A stretch of DNA of 64,000 nucleotides. Origin: Metabacillus niabensis. Its GTDB lineage: Bacteria > Bacillota > Bacilli > Bacillales > Bacillaceae. The notes under the pieces are model-generated. The model had not been told where the DNA came from. It worked only from the letters and a program-made list of their open reading frames with translations, and did no database searches. Every line of letters starts with the position of its first letter. Position 1 is the stretch's first letter. Shown here piece after piece: positions 9,358 through 20,431 of this stretch. The position numbers were made by a program, and so were the translations under genes. The stretch spans positions 124,001 through 188,000 of the forward strand of contig NZ_JAIVLH010000001.1 in assembly GCF_020524345.1 (NCBI RefSeq), written 5' to 3'.

Positions 9358-9777
9358 ATGAAAATATCTACAAAAGGCCGTTACGGACTAACAATTATGA
9401 TCGAGCTCGCCAGAAAACATGGTGAAGGTCCTACTTCTTTAAAGAGTATTGCTCAGGCTCATGATTTGTCAGAACACTATTTAGAACAGTTAATTGCACC
9501 TTTGCGAAACGCACGCTTGGTGAAAAGTATTAGAGGAGCATATGGCGGTTATATTTTAGGTGATGAACCTGCAAATATCACATCAGGAGATATCATTCGG
9601 GTTTTAGAGGGACCTTTAAGTCCTGTTGAAGTGTTGGATGATGAAGAGCCTGCGAAAAGACAACTATGGATCAGAATTCGTGATGCGGTAAAGGATGTTT
9701 TAGACAATACGACATTAGAAGATCTTGCTAATTACAACGGAGATGGAGACCAGGAACCTTATATGTTCTACATCTAA
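9358..9777 (+). CDS. cymR: Rrf2-family repressor of cysteine metabolism
   Basis: 139 residues with the Rrf2 winged-helix start MKISTKGRYGL, DNA-contacting LSEHYLEQLIAPLRNA and wing GAYGGYILG. Unlike IscR it contains no cysteine, so it cannot bind an iron-sulfur cluster. That is the state of CymR, which represses cysteine and methionine uptake/synthesis genes in complex with CysK. The spacing to iscS is 38 bp with no terminator, so cymR, iscS and mnmA probably form one operon linking cysteine sensing to sulfur transfer. Confidence 0.94.
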   Translation: MKISTKGRYGLTIMIELARKHGEGPTSLKSIAQAHDLSEHYLEQLIAPLRNARLVKSIRGAYGGYILGDEPANITSGDIIRVLEGPLSPVEVLDDEEPAKRQLWIRIRDAVKDVLDNTTLEDLANYNGDGDQEPYMFYI

Positions 9778-9815
9778 AAAATAGAACAAATAAAATAGAA
9801 AGGAGGGTATTCAGA

Positions 9816-10955
9816 ATGAGAAGAATTTATTTAGACCATGCAGCAACTTCGCCTCTTCACCCTGATGTTGCTGAAAAAATGATGAATAATATGATTGAAA
9901 ACTTTGGAAATCCATCAAGTATTCATTCTTTTGGCCGAGAAGCACGTCGAACTCTTGATGAGTCAAGAAGAAGTTTAGCGAACACAATTGGAGCTAAACC
10001 TGGTGAGATTATATTTACTAGCGGCGGGACAGAAGCAGACAACTTAGCTATAATTGGAACAGTTTTGGCGAATAACCAAATTGGAAAACATATTATTACA
10101 ACACAAGTTGAGCATCATGCTGTATTACATGCGTGTAAGTATTTGGAAAAACTAGGTTATGAGGTAACTTATTTACCTGTTGATGAAAAAGGACTTATAT
10201 CATTATATGATGTTAAAAAACATGTAACAAATCAAACGGTACTTGTCTCTGTAATGTTTGGAAATAACGAAGTTGGTACCATTCAGCCAATTCGTGAGAT
10301 CGGTGAATATTTAAAAGATTACCCTGCTTTTTTTCATACAGATGCTGTTCAAGCATACGGGATGGAATCTATTGATGTACAGGAGCTTGGAGTGGATTTA
10401 TTAACGGTTTCTGCACATAAAATTAATGGACCGAAGGGTGTCGGTTTTTTATATGCTAAAGCCGGTATTAAGCTTCAGCCTGCTTTATATGGAGGAGAAC
10501 AAGAACTAAAACGCAGAGCAGGTACCGAAAATGTAGCTGGAATTATAGGATTTAGCCATGCAGCAAAGCTATCAATCGAAGAGAGGGAGCAAAAAAAAGA
10601 GCAATATATTGGATTTAAAAAAGAAATGATGAGGATTTTTGAAGACAACAACATTTCATTTCATCTAAATGGCTCTTTAAATGGTCTTCCACATGTTCTC
10701 AATTTATATTTTCCTAAAACACATATAGAATCACTTTTAGTTAATTTAGATTTAGCAGGTATTGCAGCTTCAAGTGGATCCGCGTGTACAGCAGGATCTG
10801 TTGACCCTTCACATGTACTGGTGGCGATGTATGGAAAAGAATCAGATCGTATCTTGTCTTCCATACGTTTTAGTTTTGGACTTGGGACGAGCATGGATGA
10901 TATTCAATATGCTGCACAAGAGATTGTAAAAGTGATTAAGCGAGTAACAGCTTAG
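9816..10955 (+). CDS. iscS: Cysteine desulfurase supplying sulfur to tRNA thiolation
   Basis: A 379-residue PLP-dependent class V aminotransferase. The Schiff-base lysine is K202 in SAHKINGPKG, the PLP-contacting histidine is in VEHHAVLH near 101, and the catalytic cysteine C324 is in SSGSACTAGS on a long loop as in group I (IscS/NifS-like) enzymes. AAGGAGGG lies before the ATG. It sits directly before mnmA (22-bp gap). Its B. subtilis counterpart YrvO is a dedicated sulfur donor to MnmA for s2U34 formation, and the same role is likely here. Confidence 0.95.
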   Translation: MRRIYLDHAATSPLHPDVAEKMMNNMIENFGNPSSIHSFGREARRTLDESRRSLANTIGAKPGEIIFTSGGTEADNLAIIGTVLANNQIGKHIITTQVEHHAVLHACKYLEKLGYEVTYLPVDEKGLISLYDVKKHVTNQTVLVSVMFGNNEVGTIQPIREIGEYLKDYPAFFHTDAVQAYGMESIDVQELGVDLLTVSAHKINGPKGVGFLYAKAGIKLQPALYGGEQELKRRAGTENVAGIIGFSHAAKLSIEEREQKKEQYIGFKKEMMRIFEDNNISFHLNGSLNGLPHVLNLYFPKTHIESLLVNLDLAGIAASSGSACTAGSVDPSHVLVAMYGKESDRILSSIRFSFGLGTSMDDIQYAAQEIVKVIKRVTA

Positions 10956-10971
10956 AAAGACACGGAGGTGA

Positions 10972-12090
<1,119 letters not shown>

Positions 12091-12140
12091 ATGATTTTAT
12101 CGTTTGTTCTTCCATTAGGGACATTTTTTTTGATAAGATG

Positions 12141-12176
12141 AAAGGGGTTGGCACATAAAGAGTCAACCCCTTTTCT
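12141..12176 (+). terminator. Terminator after mnmA
   Basis: AAAGGGGTTG and CAACCCCTTTT pair around a 12-nt loop and are followed by TTC-rich sequence. Confidence 0.82.
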
Positions 12177-12217
12177 TCGTAAAAGAACGAGTAATGAAAA
12201 TAAAGGCAGGTATTAAG

Positions 12218-12874
12218 ATGGACACTAATCAACGTGGAATTGAAGCGATGCAAAAAGGAAATTTTGAAGAAGCAGCAACTATTTTTTCAGAAGCAATTGA
12301 AGCTAATCCAAATAATCCGATTAGCTATATAAATTTTGGTAATCTTTTATCAGCAGTCAATGAATTAGATAAAGCACTTAAATTTTATGAAAAGGCAATT
12401 GCAATAGATTCGAATGCAGCTACAGCATATTATGGGGCAGGTAATGTATATTTTAATCAGGAAAACTTTGATGAAGCTAAAAAAATGTATGAAAAGGCAT
12501 TGCAAAATGGTCTTGATGAAGGTGACCTGCATTTTATGCTTGGGATGTCTCTCTTTAATCTCGGTCAAAACCGTTTAGCTCTTCCATATTTTCAGCGTTC
12601 AGTTGAATTAAATAAAGAGGATAGTGACGCGAGATTCCAATATGGATTATGCTTGGCACAGCTGGAACTTATTGATGATGCAGTAAAGCAATTTGAGGCT
12701 GTGATACATTTAGATGAGGATCATGCAGATGCATATTATAATCTTGGTGTTGCGTTTGCTTTTAAGGAAAATACAGATAAAGCGATTCACATGCTGGAAA
12801 AAGCGTTGGATATTCAACCGAACCATATGCTGGCAGGACATGCATTAAAAATTATGAATGGTCAATCTAATTAA
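12218..12874 (+). CDS. yrrB: Tetratricopeptide-repeat protein
   Basis: 218 residues built almost entirely of TPR units: about six tandem 34-residue repeats with the A-x4-A, Y/F and N-P signatures (for example NPNNPISYINFGNLL, DSNAATAYYGAGNVYF, HADAYYNLGVAF). TPR domains mediate protein-protein contact; the partner is not known. I chose the ATG at 12218, six bases after AAAGGCAGG; an in-frame ATG at 12194 lacks a good binding site. In B. subtilis the equivalent yrrB also sits between mnmA and recD2. It overlaps nothing; recD2 follows 28 bp later. Confidence 0.88.
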   Translation: MDTNQRGIEAMQKGNFEEAATIFSEAIEANPNNPISYINFGNLLSAVNELDKALKFYEKAIAIDSNAATAYYGAGNVYFNQENFDEAKKMYEKALQNGLDEGDLHFMLGMSLFNLGQNRLALPYFQRSVELNKEDSDARFQYGLCLAQLELIDDAVKQFEAVIHLDEDHADAYYNLGVAFAFKENTDKAIHMLEKALDIQPNHMLAGHALKIMNGQSN

Positions 12875-12902
12875 AGATCTATATGTGAAAGGAGAGCCGT
12901 TT

Positions 12903-15284
12903 ATGCAGGAGAGTGCCGATTTATTTAGTGAAAATGAACGTTATGTGAAAGGTCTTGTTAAAGTTGTAATCTTTCACAATGATCAAAATTTATATTCTGT
13001 TTTAAAAGTAAGAGTTCATGAAACAAGTGAAAACATTGAAGATAAAGAAATAACGGTTACAGGTTACTTTCCACTCCTGCATGAAGATGATCTTTATACG
13101 TTTTATGGCACACTAACAAATCATCCCAAATTCGGTCTGCAGTTTCAAACCGAGCATTTTCGTAAAGAAATACCTCAAACGAAAGAAGGAATTATTCAAT
13201 ATCTTTCAAGTGATCTTTTTAAGGGAATTGGGAAAAAAACAGCGGAGGCGATTGTTGAGAAATTGGGAGAATCTGCCATCTCCAAAATCCTGCAAAACCC
13301 TTCGATATTAGATGATATCCCCAAGGTAAATAAAGATAAAGCAAAACAATTAGTCGATGCTTTAGTTTCTCATCAGGGGCTTGAACAAATTATGATCGCA
13401 TTAAATCAGTTTGGCTTTGGCCCTCAATTAGCCATGAAGATTTATCAAACATATAAAGATGAAACATTAACAATTGTTCAAAATAACCCTTATCAGCTTG
13501 TGCAGGATATTGAGGGGATTGGTTTTGTAAGGGCCGATGAGCTCGGTAAACAGCTGGGTATATCAGGAAAAGATTCTGAAAGAATAAAAGCAGCGTGTCA
13601 TTACATTATTGAACAATTATGTGTACAAGATGGCCATGTTTACATAACACTTGAGCAGCTAATAGTAAAAGTGAAGGAATTGCTTGATCATACGAAGCAA
13701 GCCATTATTCATGAGACAGACATTGGGACGGAAATTATTGCATTAGGAGAAGAAGGCAAGCTGATTGTAGAAGAAGAACGGGTATATCTACCCTCTCTTT
13801 ATTTTGCTGAGCAAGGATTAGTCAAGAACGTTAAAAAAGTTCTGGAGCAAACCGAATATGACGAATTGTTCCCTGAGTCTGAGTTTTTATTATCACTCGG
13901 TAAACTGGAAGAAAGAATGAAGGTTCAATATGCACCTTCTCAGAAGGATGCTATTCAAAAAGCGTTAATGTCACCAATGCTCTTATTGACTGGAGGACCT
14001 GGAACAGGAAAAACAACCGTTATTAAAGGGATTGTTGAACTGTATTCTGATTTGCATGGCTGTTCTCTTGAACCAAAAGACTATAAAAAAGAAGAACCAT
14101 TTCCAATCTTGCTTGTTGCTCCAACAGGTCGAGCTGCTAAACGAATGAGTGAAGCGACAGGTATGCCTGCAGTTACGATTCACCGCTTGTTAAAATGGAA
14201 TGGAGCAGACGGTTTTGAACATGATGAAGATAATCCTATATCAGGAAAACTGCTCATTGTTGATGAGGTTTCAATGGTTGACATATGGATTGCCAACCAA
14301 TTATTCAAAGCGCTGCCCAAGGAAATACAAGTCATCATGGTGGGAGACGAAGATCAGCTTCCATCGGTAGGACCTGGACAAGTCCTGCGTGATTTATTGG
14401 CTTCTAAAATGATACCAACTGTTCAGTTAACAGATATCTATCGTCAAGCTGAAGGCTCATCCATTATTGAGCTCGCCCATGAAATGAAAAGAGGAAATTT
14501 ACCGCAAAATATTGCCAAACCAACATCAGATCGTTCCTTTATTCGCTGTTCACAAGCACAAATGAAGGAAGTAATTGAAAGAATTATTCAAAGTGCAATA
14601 AATAAAGGCTTTACCGCAAAGGATATTCAAGTATTAGCACCTATGTACCGAGGCGCAGCAGGTATTGACCAATTGAATAAATTACTTCAAGAACTGTTTA
14701 ATCCTAAAACTCCCGGAAAAAGAGAAATGAAATTTGGTGAGGTTGTCTATCGTAATGGAGACAAAGTTCTTCAACTGGTCAATCAACCAGATAGCAATGT
14801 ATTTAATGGCGATATTGGAGAAATTGTTTCAATCTTTTATGCTAAAGAAAATACAGAAAAAGAGGATATGATTGTCATTTCCTTCGATGGAAATGAAGTT
14901 ACCTACACCAAACAGGATTTCAACCAATTTACACATGCGTTTTGCTGCTCCATACATAAGTCTCAGGGAAGCGAATTTCCTATTGTTGTGTTACCCATTG
15001 TAAAAGGATATTACCGGATGCTAAGGCGGAATTTAATTTATACGGCAGTAACCAGAAGTAAACGATCGCTTGTGATATGTGGTGAGTTAGAAGCTCTTCA
15101 ATGGGGTGTGTCAAATAATGACAGTTCAGACCGCCAGACAAGTTTAAGGCAGAAATTAGGCGGTATGCATTCTGATTTGGAAATGGATGAACTTCAAAAG
15201 GAATTGCCATTTCCCGTTAGTGATGCAAATATTGGCATGGAAAACCTTTCACCGTATGACTTCATGGAACCAAGTGAAACATAA
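12903..15284 (+). CDS. recD2: ATP-dependent 5'-3' DNA helicase RecD2
   Basis: 793 residues from the ATG at 12903, chosen because GAAAGGAG sits at the right distance; an earlier in-frame ATG at 12858 lies inside yrrB without a binding site. The long N-terminal extension (about 1-320) with helix-hairpin-helix motifs is the feature that separates RecD2 from RecBCD-type RecD. Superfamily 1 motifs follow: Walker A TGGPGTGKTT near 348-357, Walker B LIVDEVSM near 450, and the late motifs with SIHKSQGSEF and YTAVTRSK. It functions in DNA repair and fork maintenance in bacteria lacking RecBC. Confidence 0.95.
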   Translation: MQESADLFSENERYVKGLVKVVIFHNDQNLYSVLKVRVHETSENIEDKEITVTGYFPLLHEDDLYTFYGTLTNHPKFGLQFQTEHFRKEIPQTKEGIIQYLSSDLFKGIGKKTAEAIVEKLGESAISKILQNPSILDDIPKVNKDKAKQLVDALVSHQGLEQIMIALNQFGFGPQLAMKIYQTYKDETLTIVQNNPYQLVQDIEGIGFVRADELGKQLGISGKDSERIKAACHYIIEQLCVQDGHVYITLEQLIVKVKELLDHTKQAIIHETDIGTEIIALGEEGKLIVEEERVYLPSLYFAEQGLVKNVKKVLEQTEYDELFPESEFLLSLGKLEERMKVQYAPSQKDAIQKALMSPMLLLTGGPGTGKTTVIKGIVELYSDLHGCSLEPKDYKKEEPFPILLVAPTGRAAKRMSEATGMPAVTIHRLLKWNGADGFEHDEDNPISGKLLIVDEVSMVDIWIANQLFKALPKEIQVIMVGDEDQLPSVGPGQVLRDLLASKMIPTVQLTDIYRQAEGSSIIELAHEMKRGNLPQNIAKPTSDRSFIRCSQAQMKEVIERIIQSAINKGFTAKDIQVLAPMYRGAAGIDQLNKLLQELFNPKTPGKREMKFGEVVYRNGDKVLQLVNQPDSNVFNGDIGEIVSIFYAKENTEKEDMIVISFDGNEVTYTKQDFNQFTHAFCCSIHKSQGSEFPIVVLPIVKGYYRMLRRNLIYTAVTRSKRSLVICGELEALQWGVSNNDSSDRQTSLRQKLGGMHSDLEMDELQKELPFPVSDANIGMENLSPYDFMEPSET

Positions 15285-15310
15285 GAATGTTCGGAAAGGT
15301 GGAGATGACT

Positions 15311-15787
15311 TTGCGGACATTCTCAAAACTCAAAGGGCTACCTGTATACTGTTGCCATAATGCAACGATTCTAGGACATATAACGAATTTATGCTTATCT
15401 TCAAAAGGCTTTATTTTCGGGCTGATGATGGAAGGAAAGGGTTTTTTTCATCGTGATAAATTTATTCCAATTCATTCAATATATTCGATTGGAGAAAATG
15501 GAGTCATGGTTGAACAAATTGAAACCCTTTTATCCATCCAGGACATGAAGAAACAATATACGTACAACACCTACCATGACCTCGAGAATAAAGCAGTTTT
15601 AACAAAAGAGGGAAACAAATTAGGGTTGTTAGAAGACGTATATTTTTCTGAAAAATTGGGCACAATTGAGGCATACGAATTGACGGACGGATTTTTTGCA
15701 GACATCGCTGAAGGAAAAAAAGTGGTTAAAGCATCCGGAGAACCATTTTCGATAAGCAAAGATGCGATCGTCATTGATTTAATGTGA
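15311..15787 (+). CDS. yrrD: PRC-barrel domain protein (YrrD-like)
   Basis: 158 residues from TTG at 15311 (MRTFSKLKGLPV). An ATG at 15305 and another at 15287 are in frame, but AAAGGTGGAG fits the TTG best. Two PRC-barrel-like halves are visible, about 1-75 (KGLPVYCCHNATILGHITNL) and 90-158 (NKAVLTKEGNKLGLLEDVYF). PRC barrels occur in RimM and in sporulation proteins such as YlmC; here the biochemical role is unknown. It follows recD2 by 26 bp and is followed by two more very small TTG-start genes. Confidence 0.8.
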   Translation: MRTFSKLKGLPVYCCHNATILGHITNLCLSSKGFIFGLMMEGKGFFHRDKFIPIHSIYSIGENGVMVEQIETLLSIQDMKKQYTYNTYHDLENKAVLTKEGNKLGLLEDVYFSEKLGTIEAYELTDGFFADIAEGKKVVKASGEPFSISKDAIVIDLM

Positions 15788-15802
15788 ATGAGGTGTGCCT
15801 AA

Positions 15803-15994
15803 TTGTTTTCATGTCCAAATTGTAGAAGTAAAGATCTTGGAAAGATAGGTGTAAATCAATATTATTGCTGGGGTTGCTTTATTGAGCTTTCAGTATCAAA
15901 AGGAAAAATATTAACCCATCAAGTGGAAGAAGATGGAACGTTAAGTTCACTTGATGATTTATTTTCAGAAGATGAACGATCAATAAGCATGTAA
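15803..15994 (+). CDS. yrzR: Small zinc-ribbon-like protein (YrzR-like)
   Basis: 63 residues from TTG at 15803 with GAGGTG upstream. The N-terminus has two CxxC pairs, CPNC at 4-7 and CWGC at 22-25, spaced as in a zinc ribbon, followed by an acidic tail. Function unknown. The position between yrrD and the yrzQ-like gene matches B. subtilis yrzR as I remember it. The 13-bp gap to the next gene implies co-transcription. Confidence 0.78.
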   Translation: MFSCPNCRSKDLGKIGVNQYYCWGCFIELSVSKGKILTHQVEEDGTLSSLDDLFSEDERSISM

Positions 15995-16007
15995 AGGGGA
16001 GATCATC

Positions 16008-16139
16008 TTGAACCGTACTTTAACATCATTAGTATCTCTGGGTCTTGGTGCAGTTGCTTATCATTATGCACGAAATACAAACATGACGAATAATCGTTCG
16101 ATGAAGAAAATGAGAAAAAGAGTAATGAAAATGTTTTAG
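16008..16139 (+). CDS. yrzQ: Very small basic membrane-associated protein (YrzQ-like)
   Basis: 43 residues from TTG at 16008, seven bases after AAGGGGAG. A short hydrophobic stretch (residues 4-20, TLTSLVSLGLGAVAYHY) precedes a basic tail NRSMKKMRKRVMKMF. Start, hydrophobic part and the RSMKKMRKR motif agree with what I recall of B. subtilis YrzQ. Function unknown. Followed within 6 bases by a terminator. Confidence 0.75.
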   Translation: MNRTLTSLVSLGLGAVAYHYARNTNMTNNRSMKKMRKRVMKMF

Positions 16140-16144
16140 TAAAG

Positions 16145-16173
16145 AAGGAGCTGATCTGTTCAGCTCCTTTTTA
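16145..16173 (+). terminator. Terminator after the yrrB-yrzQ group
   Basis: AAGGAGCTGA and TCAGCTCCTT form a perfect stem around a short loop, then TTTT. Confidence 0.9.
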
Positions 16174-16179
16174 GATTTT

Positions 16180-16251
16180 ACTATCAGAAAGAAAAAGAAT
16201 TTTATTGAGGATATTTTGCCATAAAGACTTGGTGATAAGCCAAGTTTTTCT
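16180..16251 (+). repeat. Two-hairpin intergenic repeat, copy 2 of 4 (partly deleted)
   Basis: It begins ACTATCAGAAAG and ends GATAAGCCAAGTTTTTCT like the other copies. The segment carrying the right arm of hairpin 1 and the left arm of hairpin 2 is missing, so only about 72 bp remain. It lies between yrzQ and yrrI. Confidence 0.8.
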
Positions 16252-16331
16252 CATTTTATTCCTTATATATTGGCAATAGATGTATAAAAATGATAAGACC
16301 TCCAAACAACTATATAGTAAGGAGGAGTTAA

Positions 16332-17393
16332 ATGAGAGAAAAGCATATTAAGTGGCTGCTGCAAATAACGATAATATTATTAGCCTTATTATCCGTGTAT
16401 GTATTTTTAAAACTTTACTCCGTATGGGCTCCTTTTTTAGTCATGTTTAAAGCGGTCATTATTCCATTTTTAATCAGTGCGTTTATAACATATTTACTTC
16501 ATCCTGTAGTTGAAAAGCTTCACCGTAAGGGCTTGCCCAGGTCAATCTCCATTCTTATTATATATTTCCTGTTTTTTGGGTTAATAGGTTACGGCTTTTA
16601 TAAGGGAATTCCTGTCTTAATAAGTCAGCTTAGAGATTTATCTGAAAACTTTCCACAGTTTACCATGATTTATAATCAATGGATGGATTCCATACATGAT
16701 CACACAGATACATGGCCGGTAGGAATTCACGACCGGGTTGATCAAATGTTTAGTAAAACTGAAGAATGGCTTGCTGTTACAATTGAAAAAGCTATTAATA
16801 GCTTAAAAGGTATATTTGATTATATGTTATTACTTGCGATAATACCGTTTCTTGTCTTTTATATGTTAAAAGATTATGAGCAAATCAAAAAAGCTGCATG
16901 GTATTTAACCCCTCGAAAATGGAGAAGTGATTCCATTCAGTTTTTGAAAGACATTGATCATTCTCTTGGAAATTATATTCGTGGTCAACTGTTTGTTTGT
17001 CTTATCATTGGATCATTAGCTTTTTTAGCTCTGTGGTTTTTCCATGTTAAATATCCTTTAATTCTTGGTCTTTTAATTGGAACTACAAATATTATTCCTT
17101 ATTTCGGACCAGTCATCGGTGCTGTACCTGCATTAATTATTGCAGCAACGATGTCGACAAAAACAGTCATCATCGTAATTGTTCTTATTGCAAGCCTGCA
17201 ATTTATAGAAGGAAATATATTGGGGCCATTAATTGTAGGGAAGAGCCTACATATGCACCCTATTGTTATTATGCTTGCATTACTGGCAGGAGGGGAAATT
17301 GGAGGAGTAATTGGGTTAATGTTAGCGGTACCTGTTATCGTAATTTTAAAGGTTATGATTGTTCATCTTGCTCTTTTAAGAAGACAACATTGA
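16332..17393 (+). CDS. yrrI: AI-2E family transporter (YrrI-like)
   Basis: A 353-residue membrane protein with about seven to eight hydrophobic segments: two near the N-terminus (12-32, 38-58), one at 64-85, a cluster at 160-180, 205-235, 240-290 and 300-350. A soluble loop lies at about 90-150. The conserved GTTNIIPYFGPVIGAVPA segment near 255 is the hallmark of the AI-2E/PerM family. These are poorly characterised permeases; transport of autoinducer-2 is not established for this protein. ATG after AAGGAGG. The alaS promoter begins on its stop codon. Confidence 0.9.
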   Translation: MREKHIKWLLQITIILLALLSVYVFLKLYSVWAPFLVMFKAVIIPFLISAFITYLLHPVVEKLHRKGLPRSISILIIYFLFFGLIGYGFYKGIPVLISQLRDLSENFPQFTMIYNQWMDSIHDHTDTWPVGIHDRVDQMFSKTEEWLAVTIEKAINSLKGIFDYMLLLAIIPFLVFYMLKDYEQIKKAAWYLTPRKWRSDSIQFLKDIDHSLGNYIRGQLFVCLIIGSLAFLALWFFHVKYPLILGLLIGTTNIIPYFGPVIGAVPALIIAATMSTKTVIIVIVLIASLQFIEGNILGPLIVGKSLHMHPIVIMLALLAGGEIGGVIGLMLAVPVIVILKVMIVHLALLRRQH

Positions 17394-17418
17394 CATTTAG
17401 AAAACGCTTGTCTATAAT
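17390..17418 (+). promoter_or_regulatory. Sigma-A promoter of alaS
   Basis: Perfect TTGACA (17390-17395), 17-bp spacer and TATAAT (17413-17418). The -35 box overlaps the yrrI stop codon. Confidence 0.88.
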
Positions 17419-17424
17419 TCTAGG

Positions 17425-17678
17425 GTAGAATAAGGAAAAACGATGATGGAATGAAGTATGCTGATACCGCTTTTAAGAGAGGAATTTTCATGGCTGAGAA
17501 AAATTCTAAAGTCAGGACAGCAGAAAGCTAATCCTAAGTGCAGAAAAACCTGCCGTATTGAACCACGTTACGGTTTTAATAAAGGTGACGGGTGTATACC
17601 CGTAATCAGGGTGGTACCGCGAGTTAACTCTCGTCCCTGTGTTAAGAGAATTCTTTTCACAGTGATGAGGGTTTTTTG
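17425..17678 (+). promoter_or_regulatory. T-box leader of alaS with Ala (GCT) specifier
   Basis: The T-box core AGGGTGGTACCGCG is at 17608-17621, preceded by AGAGAG at about 17476. GAAAGCTAATCC at 17524-17535 puts GCT (17527-17529) in the specifier position. The terminator uses CTCTCGTCCCTGTG and CACAGTGATGAGGG plus TTTTTT (17629-17678). Uncharged tRNA-Ala should allow readthrough into alaS. Confidence 0.93.
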
Positions 17679-17713
17679 TTTACAATTTATTATAAAAGAT
17701 ATGGAGGATACAT

Positions 17714-20353
17714 ATGAGAAATTTACAATCTGCAGAAGTTCGTCAAATGTTTTTGGATTTCTTTAAAGAAAAAGGTCATGATGTTGAACCGAGTGCTTCA
17801 CTCGTTCCTCATGAAGATCCAACATTACTTTGGATTAATAGCGGTGTCGCAACTTTAAAAAAATACTTTGATGGACGTGTCATTCCAGCAAATCCAAGAA
17901 TCTGCAATGCACAAAAGTCCATCAGAACAAATGATATTGAAAATGTTGGTAAAACAGCAAGACATCATACATTCTTTGAAATGTTAGGAAACTTTTCTAT
18001 CGGTGATTATTTTAAAGTTGAAGCAATCGAATGGGCGTGGGAATTTCTTACAGATGCAAAATGGATTGGATTCGATCCTGAGAAACTTTCTGTTACGATC
18101 CACCCTGAAGATCATGAGGCATTTGATATTTGGAAAGATAAAATTGGCATTCCAGAAGAACGCATTATCCGTTTAGAAGGGAACTTCTGGGACATTGGGG
18201 AAGGACCAAGTGGACCAAATACAGAAATTTTCTATGATCGTGGCGAAGAGTATGGGAATGATCCAAGCGATCCTGAATTATATCCTGGTGGAGAAAATGA
18301 CCGATATTTAGAAGTATGGAACCTTGTGTTTTCCCAATTTAATCATAATCCTGATGGAACATATACGCCGCTTCCAAAGAAAAATATTGATACCGGAATG
18401 GGATTGGAACGAATGGTATCTGTCATTCAAAATGTCCCAACAAACTTTGATACGGATCTTTTTATCCCGATTATTAGAGCAACTGAGCAAATCTCTGACG
18501 AACAGTACCGTAAGGATCAAGAAAAAGATGTTGCTTTTAAAGTAATTGCTGACCACGTTCGTACAGTAAGCTTTGCTATTAGTGATGGCGCACTTCCATC
18601 AAATGAAGGTCGTGGATATGTACTGCGACGTTTATTAAGAAGAGCTGTTCGGTATGCTAAACAAATTAACATCAACCGTCCATTCATGTTTGAACTAGTT
18701 CCTGTTGTTGCTGAAGTTATGGTTGATTTTTATCCCGAGGTTAAGGCAAAGACAGACTTCATTCAAAAAGTGATAAAAAATGAAGAAGAACGCTTCCATG
18801 AGACATTAAATGAAGGCTTAACAATTCTAAGCGAAGTGATCAAAACTCAAAAAGGAAATGGCAATGATGTAATTCCTGGTGAGGATGTTTTTCGTTTATA
18901 TGATACATACGGATTCCCGGTTGAATTAACTGAAGAGTATGCAGAAGAAGAAGGCATGAAAATTGACCATGAAGGCTTCGAAAAAGAAATGGAAGCACAA
19001 CGTGATCGTGCACGTGCTGCAATGCAGAAGGTTGATTCAATGCAAGTCCAAGGTGGAATGTTAGGCGAGATTAAGCTTGAAAGCAAATTTGTAGGATATG
19101 ACCAATTTGTTGTAGAGAATGTTACTGCGATTGTTATTGTGAAAAATGGAGATGTCATTCAAGAAGCTCATGAAGGGGAAGAAGTACAATTAATTCTAGA
19201 TCAGACTCCTTTCTACGCTGAAAGTGGTGGACAAATTGCGGATATTGGTACTCTTTCGAGTGAAAAAGCTGTACTAAAGGTAAAAGATGTTCAAAAAGCT
19301 CCAAACGGTCAAAACCTGCATAATGTATTTATAGAAAGTGGCACAATTCAAACAGGTGACCAACTAACTGCAAGGGTTTCAGAAGAAAACCGAAGTGGTA
19401 TTGTTAAAAACCACACGGCGACACATTTGTTACATCAAGCCTTAAAAGATGTGTTAGGAACACATGTAAATCAGGCAGGATCATTAGTAACGTCAGATCG
19501 CTTAAGGTTTGATTTTTCTCATTTCGGTCAAGTTACACAAGAAGAGTTAGTTCAAATCGAACAAATTGTAAATGAACAAATTTGGAAAAGCATTGACGTT
19601 CAAATTGATTATAAGTCGTTGGCAGAAGCAAAAGAGATGGGTGCAATGGCTCTGTTCGGAGAAAAGTATGGGAATATCGTTCGTGTTGTCCAAGTTGGTA
19701 ACTACAGCTTAGAACTTTGTGGCGGTTGTCACGTACAAAATACTTCTTCTATTGGTATTTTTAAAATTATCACAGAAACAGGAATTGGAGCAGGTACAAG
19801 ACGAATTGAGGCTGTTACAGGCAAAGCGGCATATGAGTTAACAAATGAACAATATGGTAGACTTCAAGAAGCTGCAGAACTATTAAAATCCAACCCTAGA
19901 GATATCCTGTCAAGAATAACCGGCCTTTTACAGGATTACCGTGCCCTACAGCGTGAAAATGAGTCTTTGACTACAAAGCTTGGAAATTTAGAAGCAGGTA
20001 ATATCGTTGATCAAGCTGTCACAATAAATGGTGTAACTGTATTGGCTTCAAAAGTGAATGCAAAAGATATGAATAGTCTTCGAGGTATGATGGATGACTT
20101 GAAAAATAAATTGCAATCAGCTATTGTTGTTCTCGGAGCTAGTGAAGATGGAAAAGTGAATCTTGTTGCAGGTGTGACAAAAGATCTAGTCGATAAAGGT
20201 TATCATGCTGGAAAGTTAATAAAAGAAGTAGCAGAACGCTGTGGTGGAAAAGGTGGCGGTCGTCCTGAAATGGCTCAAGCAGGTGCGAAACAACCTGAAA
20301 AGTTGACAGAAGCACTTAAATATGTCGAAGAATGGGTTGAATCCGTTTTATAA
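17714..20353 (+). CDS. alaS: Alanine--tRNA ligase
   Basis: An 879-residue class II synthetase with the full bacterial domain set. The catalytic core is at about 1-450 ([13 protein letters not shown] near 82). The editing domain carries the zinc-binding HTATHLLH near 565 and CGGCH near 670. A C-terminal oligomerisation region ends in [13 protein letters not shown]. It charges tRNA-Ala and removes mischarged Ser/Gly. ATG after ATGGAGG. It is controlled by the T-box just upstream and followed by the ireB-yqgF-yrzB group. Confidence 0.98.
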   Translation: MRNLQSAEVRQMFLDFFKEKGHDVEPSASLVPHEDPTLLWINSGVATLKKYFDGRVIPANPRICNAQKSIRTNDIENVGKTARHHTFFEMLGNFSIGDYFKVEAIEWAWEFLTDAKWIGFDPEKLSVTIHPEDHEAFDIWKDKIGIPEERIIRLEGNFWDIGEGPSGPNTEIFYDRGEEYGNDPSDPELYPGGENDRYLEVWNLVFSQFNHNPDGTYTPLPKKNIDTGMGLERMVSVIQNVPTNFDTDLFIPIIRATEQISDEQYRKDQEKDVAFKVIADHVRTVSFAISDGALPSNEGRGYVLRRLLRRAVRYAKQININRPFMFELVPVVAEVMVDFYPEVKAKTDFIQKVIKNEEERFHETLNEGLTILSEVIKTQKGNGNDVIPGEDVFRLYDTYGFPVELTEEYAEEEGMKIDHEGFEKEMEAQRDRARAAMQKVDSMQVQGGMLGEIKLESKFVGYDQFVVENVTAIVIVKNGDVIQEAHEGEEVQLILDQTPFYAESGGQIADIGTLSSEKAVLKVKDVQKAPNGQNLHNVFIESGTIQTGDQLTARVSEENRSGIVKNHTATHLLHQALKDVLGTHVNQAGSLVTSDRLRFDFSHFGQVTQEELVQIEQIVNEQIWKSIDVQIDYKSLAEAKEMGAMALFGEKYGNIVRVVQVGNYSLELCGGCHVQNTSSIGIFKIITETGIGAGTRRIEAVTGKAAYELTNEQYGRLQEAAELLKSNPRDILSRITGLLQDYRALQRENESLTTKLGNLEAGNIVDQAVTINGVTVLASKVNAKDMNSLRGMMDDLKNKLQSAIVVLGASEDGKVNLVAGVTKDLVDKGYHAGKLIKEVAERCGGKGGGRPEMAQAGAKQPEKLTEALKYVEEWVESVL

Positions 20354-20431
20354 TTAGGAAAAGTAGTGTAAAATGTAGGTAAGATAGGACAAGCAGATTC
20401 CCATTATGAATCTGAGAAAGAGGTGCGAACG

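Noticed and set aside
12858-12902. Earlier ATG for recD2 overlapping yrrB
   Set aside because: No binding site; GAAAGGAG favours 12903 and gives the family length.
17458-17766. 102-codon open frame running through the alaS leader
   Set aside because: It overlaps the T-box, its terminator and the alaS start; the leader structure explains the sequence.
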